Of a stretch of 15,663 nucleotides of DNA, positions 15,649 through 15,663 are shown one piece after another. The notes below the pieces were generated by a model, which was not told the origin of the DNA, did not search any database, and saw nothing but the letters and a program-made list of their open reading frames with translations. The stretch spans positions 1 to 15,663 of the forward strand of contig JBAZHT010000042.1 in assembly GCA_041652255.1 (NCBI GenBank), given 5' to 3'. Made by a program: the position numbers and the translations under genes. The stretch's first letter is position 1. Every line of letters begins with the position of its first letter. This DNA comes from DMER64 sp041652255 (GTDB taxonomy: Bacteria > Bacteroidota > Bacteroidia > Bacteroidales > UBA932).

Positions 15649-15663
15649 TTATGCTTCTTTTAC
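15649..15663 (-). CDS. rplV: C-terminal end of an upstream gene, probably rplV (ribosomal protein L22)
   Basis: On the minus strand the last bases of the window read Val-Lys-Glu-Ala followed by a TAA stop, 1 base before the rpsC start codon. In the conserved S10 operon rplV precedes rpsC, and this tight spacing fits. Four residues cannot prove identity; the assignment rests on gene order. Confidence 0.45.
   Translation of the reverse strand, partial: VKEA

Overview
The window looks like a chromosomal piece from a member of the Bacteroidota, most likely the Bacteroidales. The evidence is a SusC/SusD outer-membrane pair, several Bacteroidota-style lipoproteins, DUF6057-like and CxxCH/PD40 propeller proteins, and an S3 ribosomal protein with a Bacteroidota-type core. 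Almost all of the window is coding, and no gene-free gap reaches 300 bases. I saw no tRNA, rRNA, CRISPR array or insertion sequence.

Left block (+ strand, 1-8418): a SusC-type TonB-dependent receptor cut by the window edge, its SusD-like lipoprotein partner, a polytopic membrane protein with a helical-repeat C-terminal half (probably DUF6057), and a lipoprotein combining a CxxCH motif with a PD40/TolB-like beta-propeller. A clear intrinsic terminator separates susD from the membrane protein gene and fixes that gene's start. No polysaccharide-degrading enzyme or dedicated regulator is visible, so this is not a classical polysaccharide utilisation locus within the window. The substrate is unknown.

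Middle block (- strand, 13541 down to 8405): a tightly spaced four-gene operon, with gaps of 1 to 6 bases. In transcription order it encodes a GT4-type glycosyltransferase, an M3-family (Dcp-like) zinc metallopeptidase lipoprotein, a beta-lactamase-fold serine hydrolase lipoprotein, and a small secreted protein of unknown function. It converges with the left block. The last genes of the two blocks overlap by 14 bases, and the operon's probable terminator lies inside the 3' end of the opposing gene.

Right block (13575-15663): a + strand uracil permease (NCS2/UraA) gene carrying two lesions: a missing segment of about 14 codons that shifts the frame, and a one-base deficit in a T tract that restores it. 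It is followed by a strong bidirectional terminator and, converging on it, rpsC (ribosomal protein S3), with what is probably the last codons of rplV at the window edge. The S3 C-terminus is an Arg/Gly/Asp-rich tail built from 24-base tandem repeats. The S10 operon normally continues from rpsC into rplP. Here it stops, which is either a real operon break or an assembly joint.

The points most worth checking are the SusCD + membrane protein + CxxCH-propeller cluster, the loss of rplP after rpsC, the S3 repeat tail, and the state of the permease gene.
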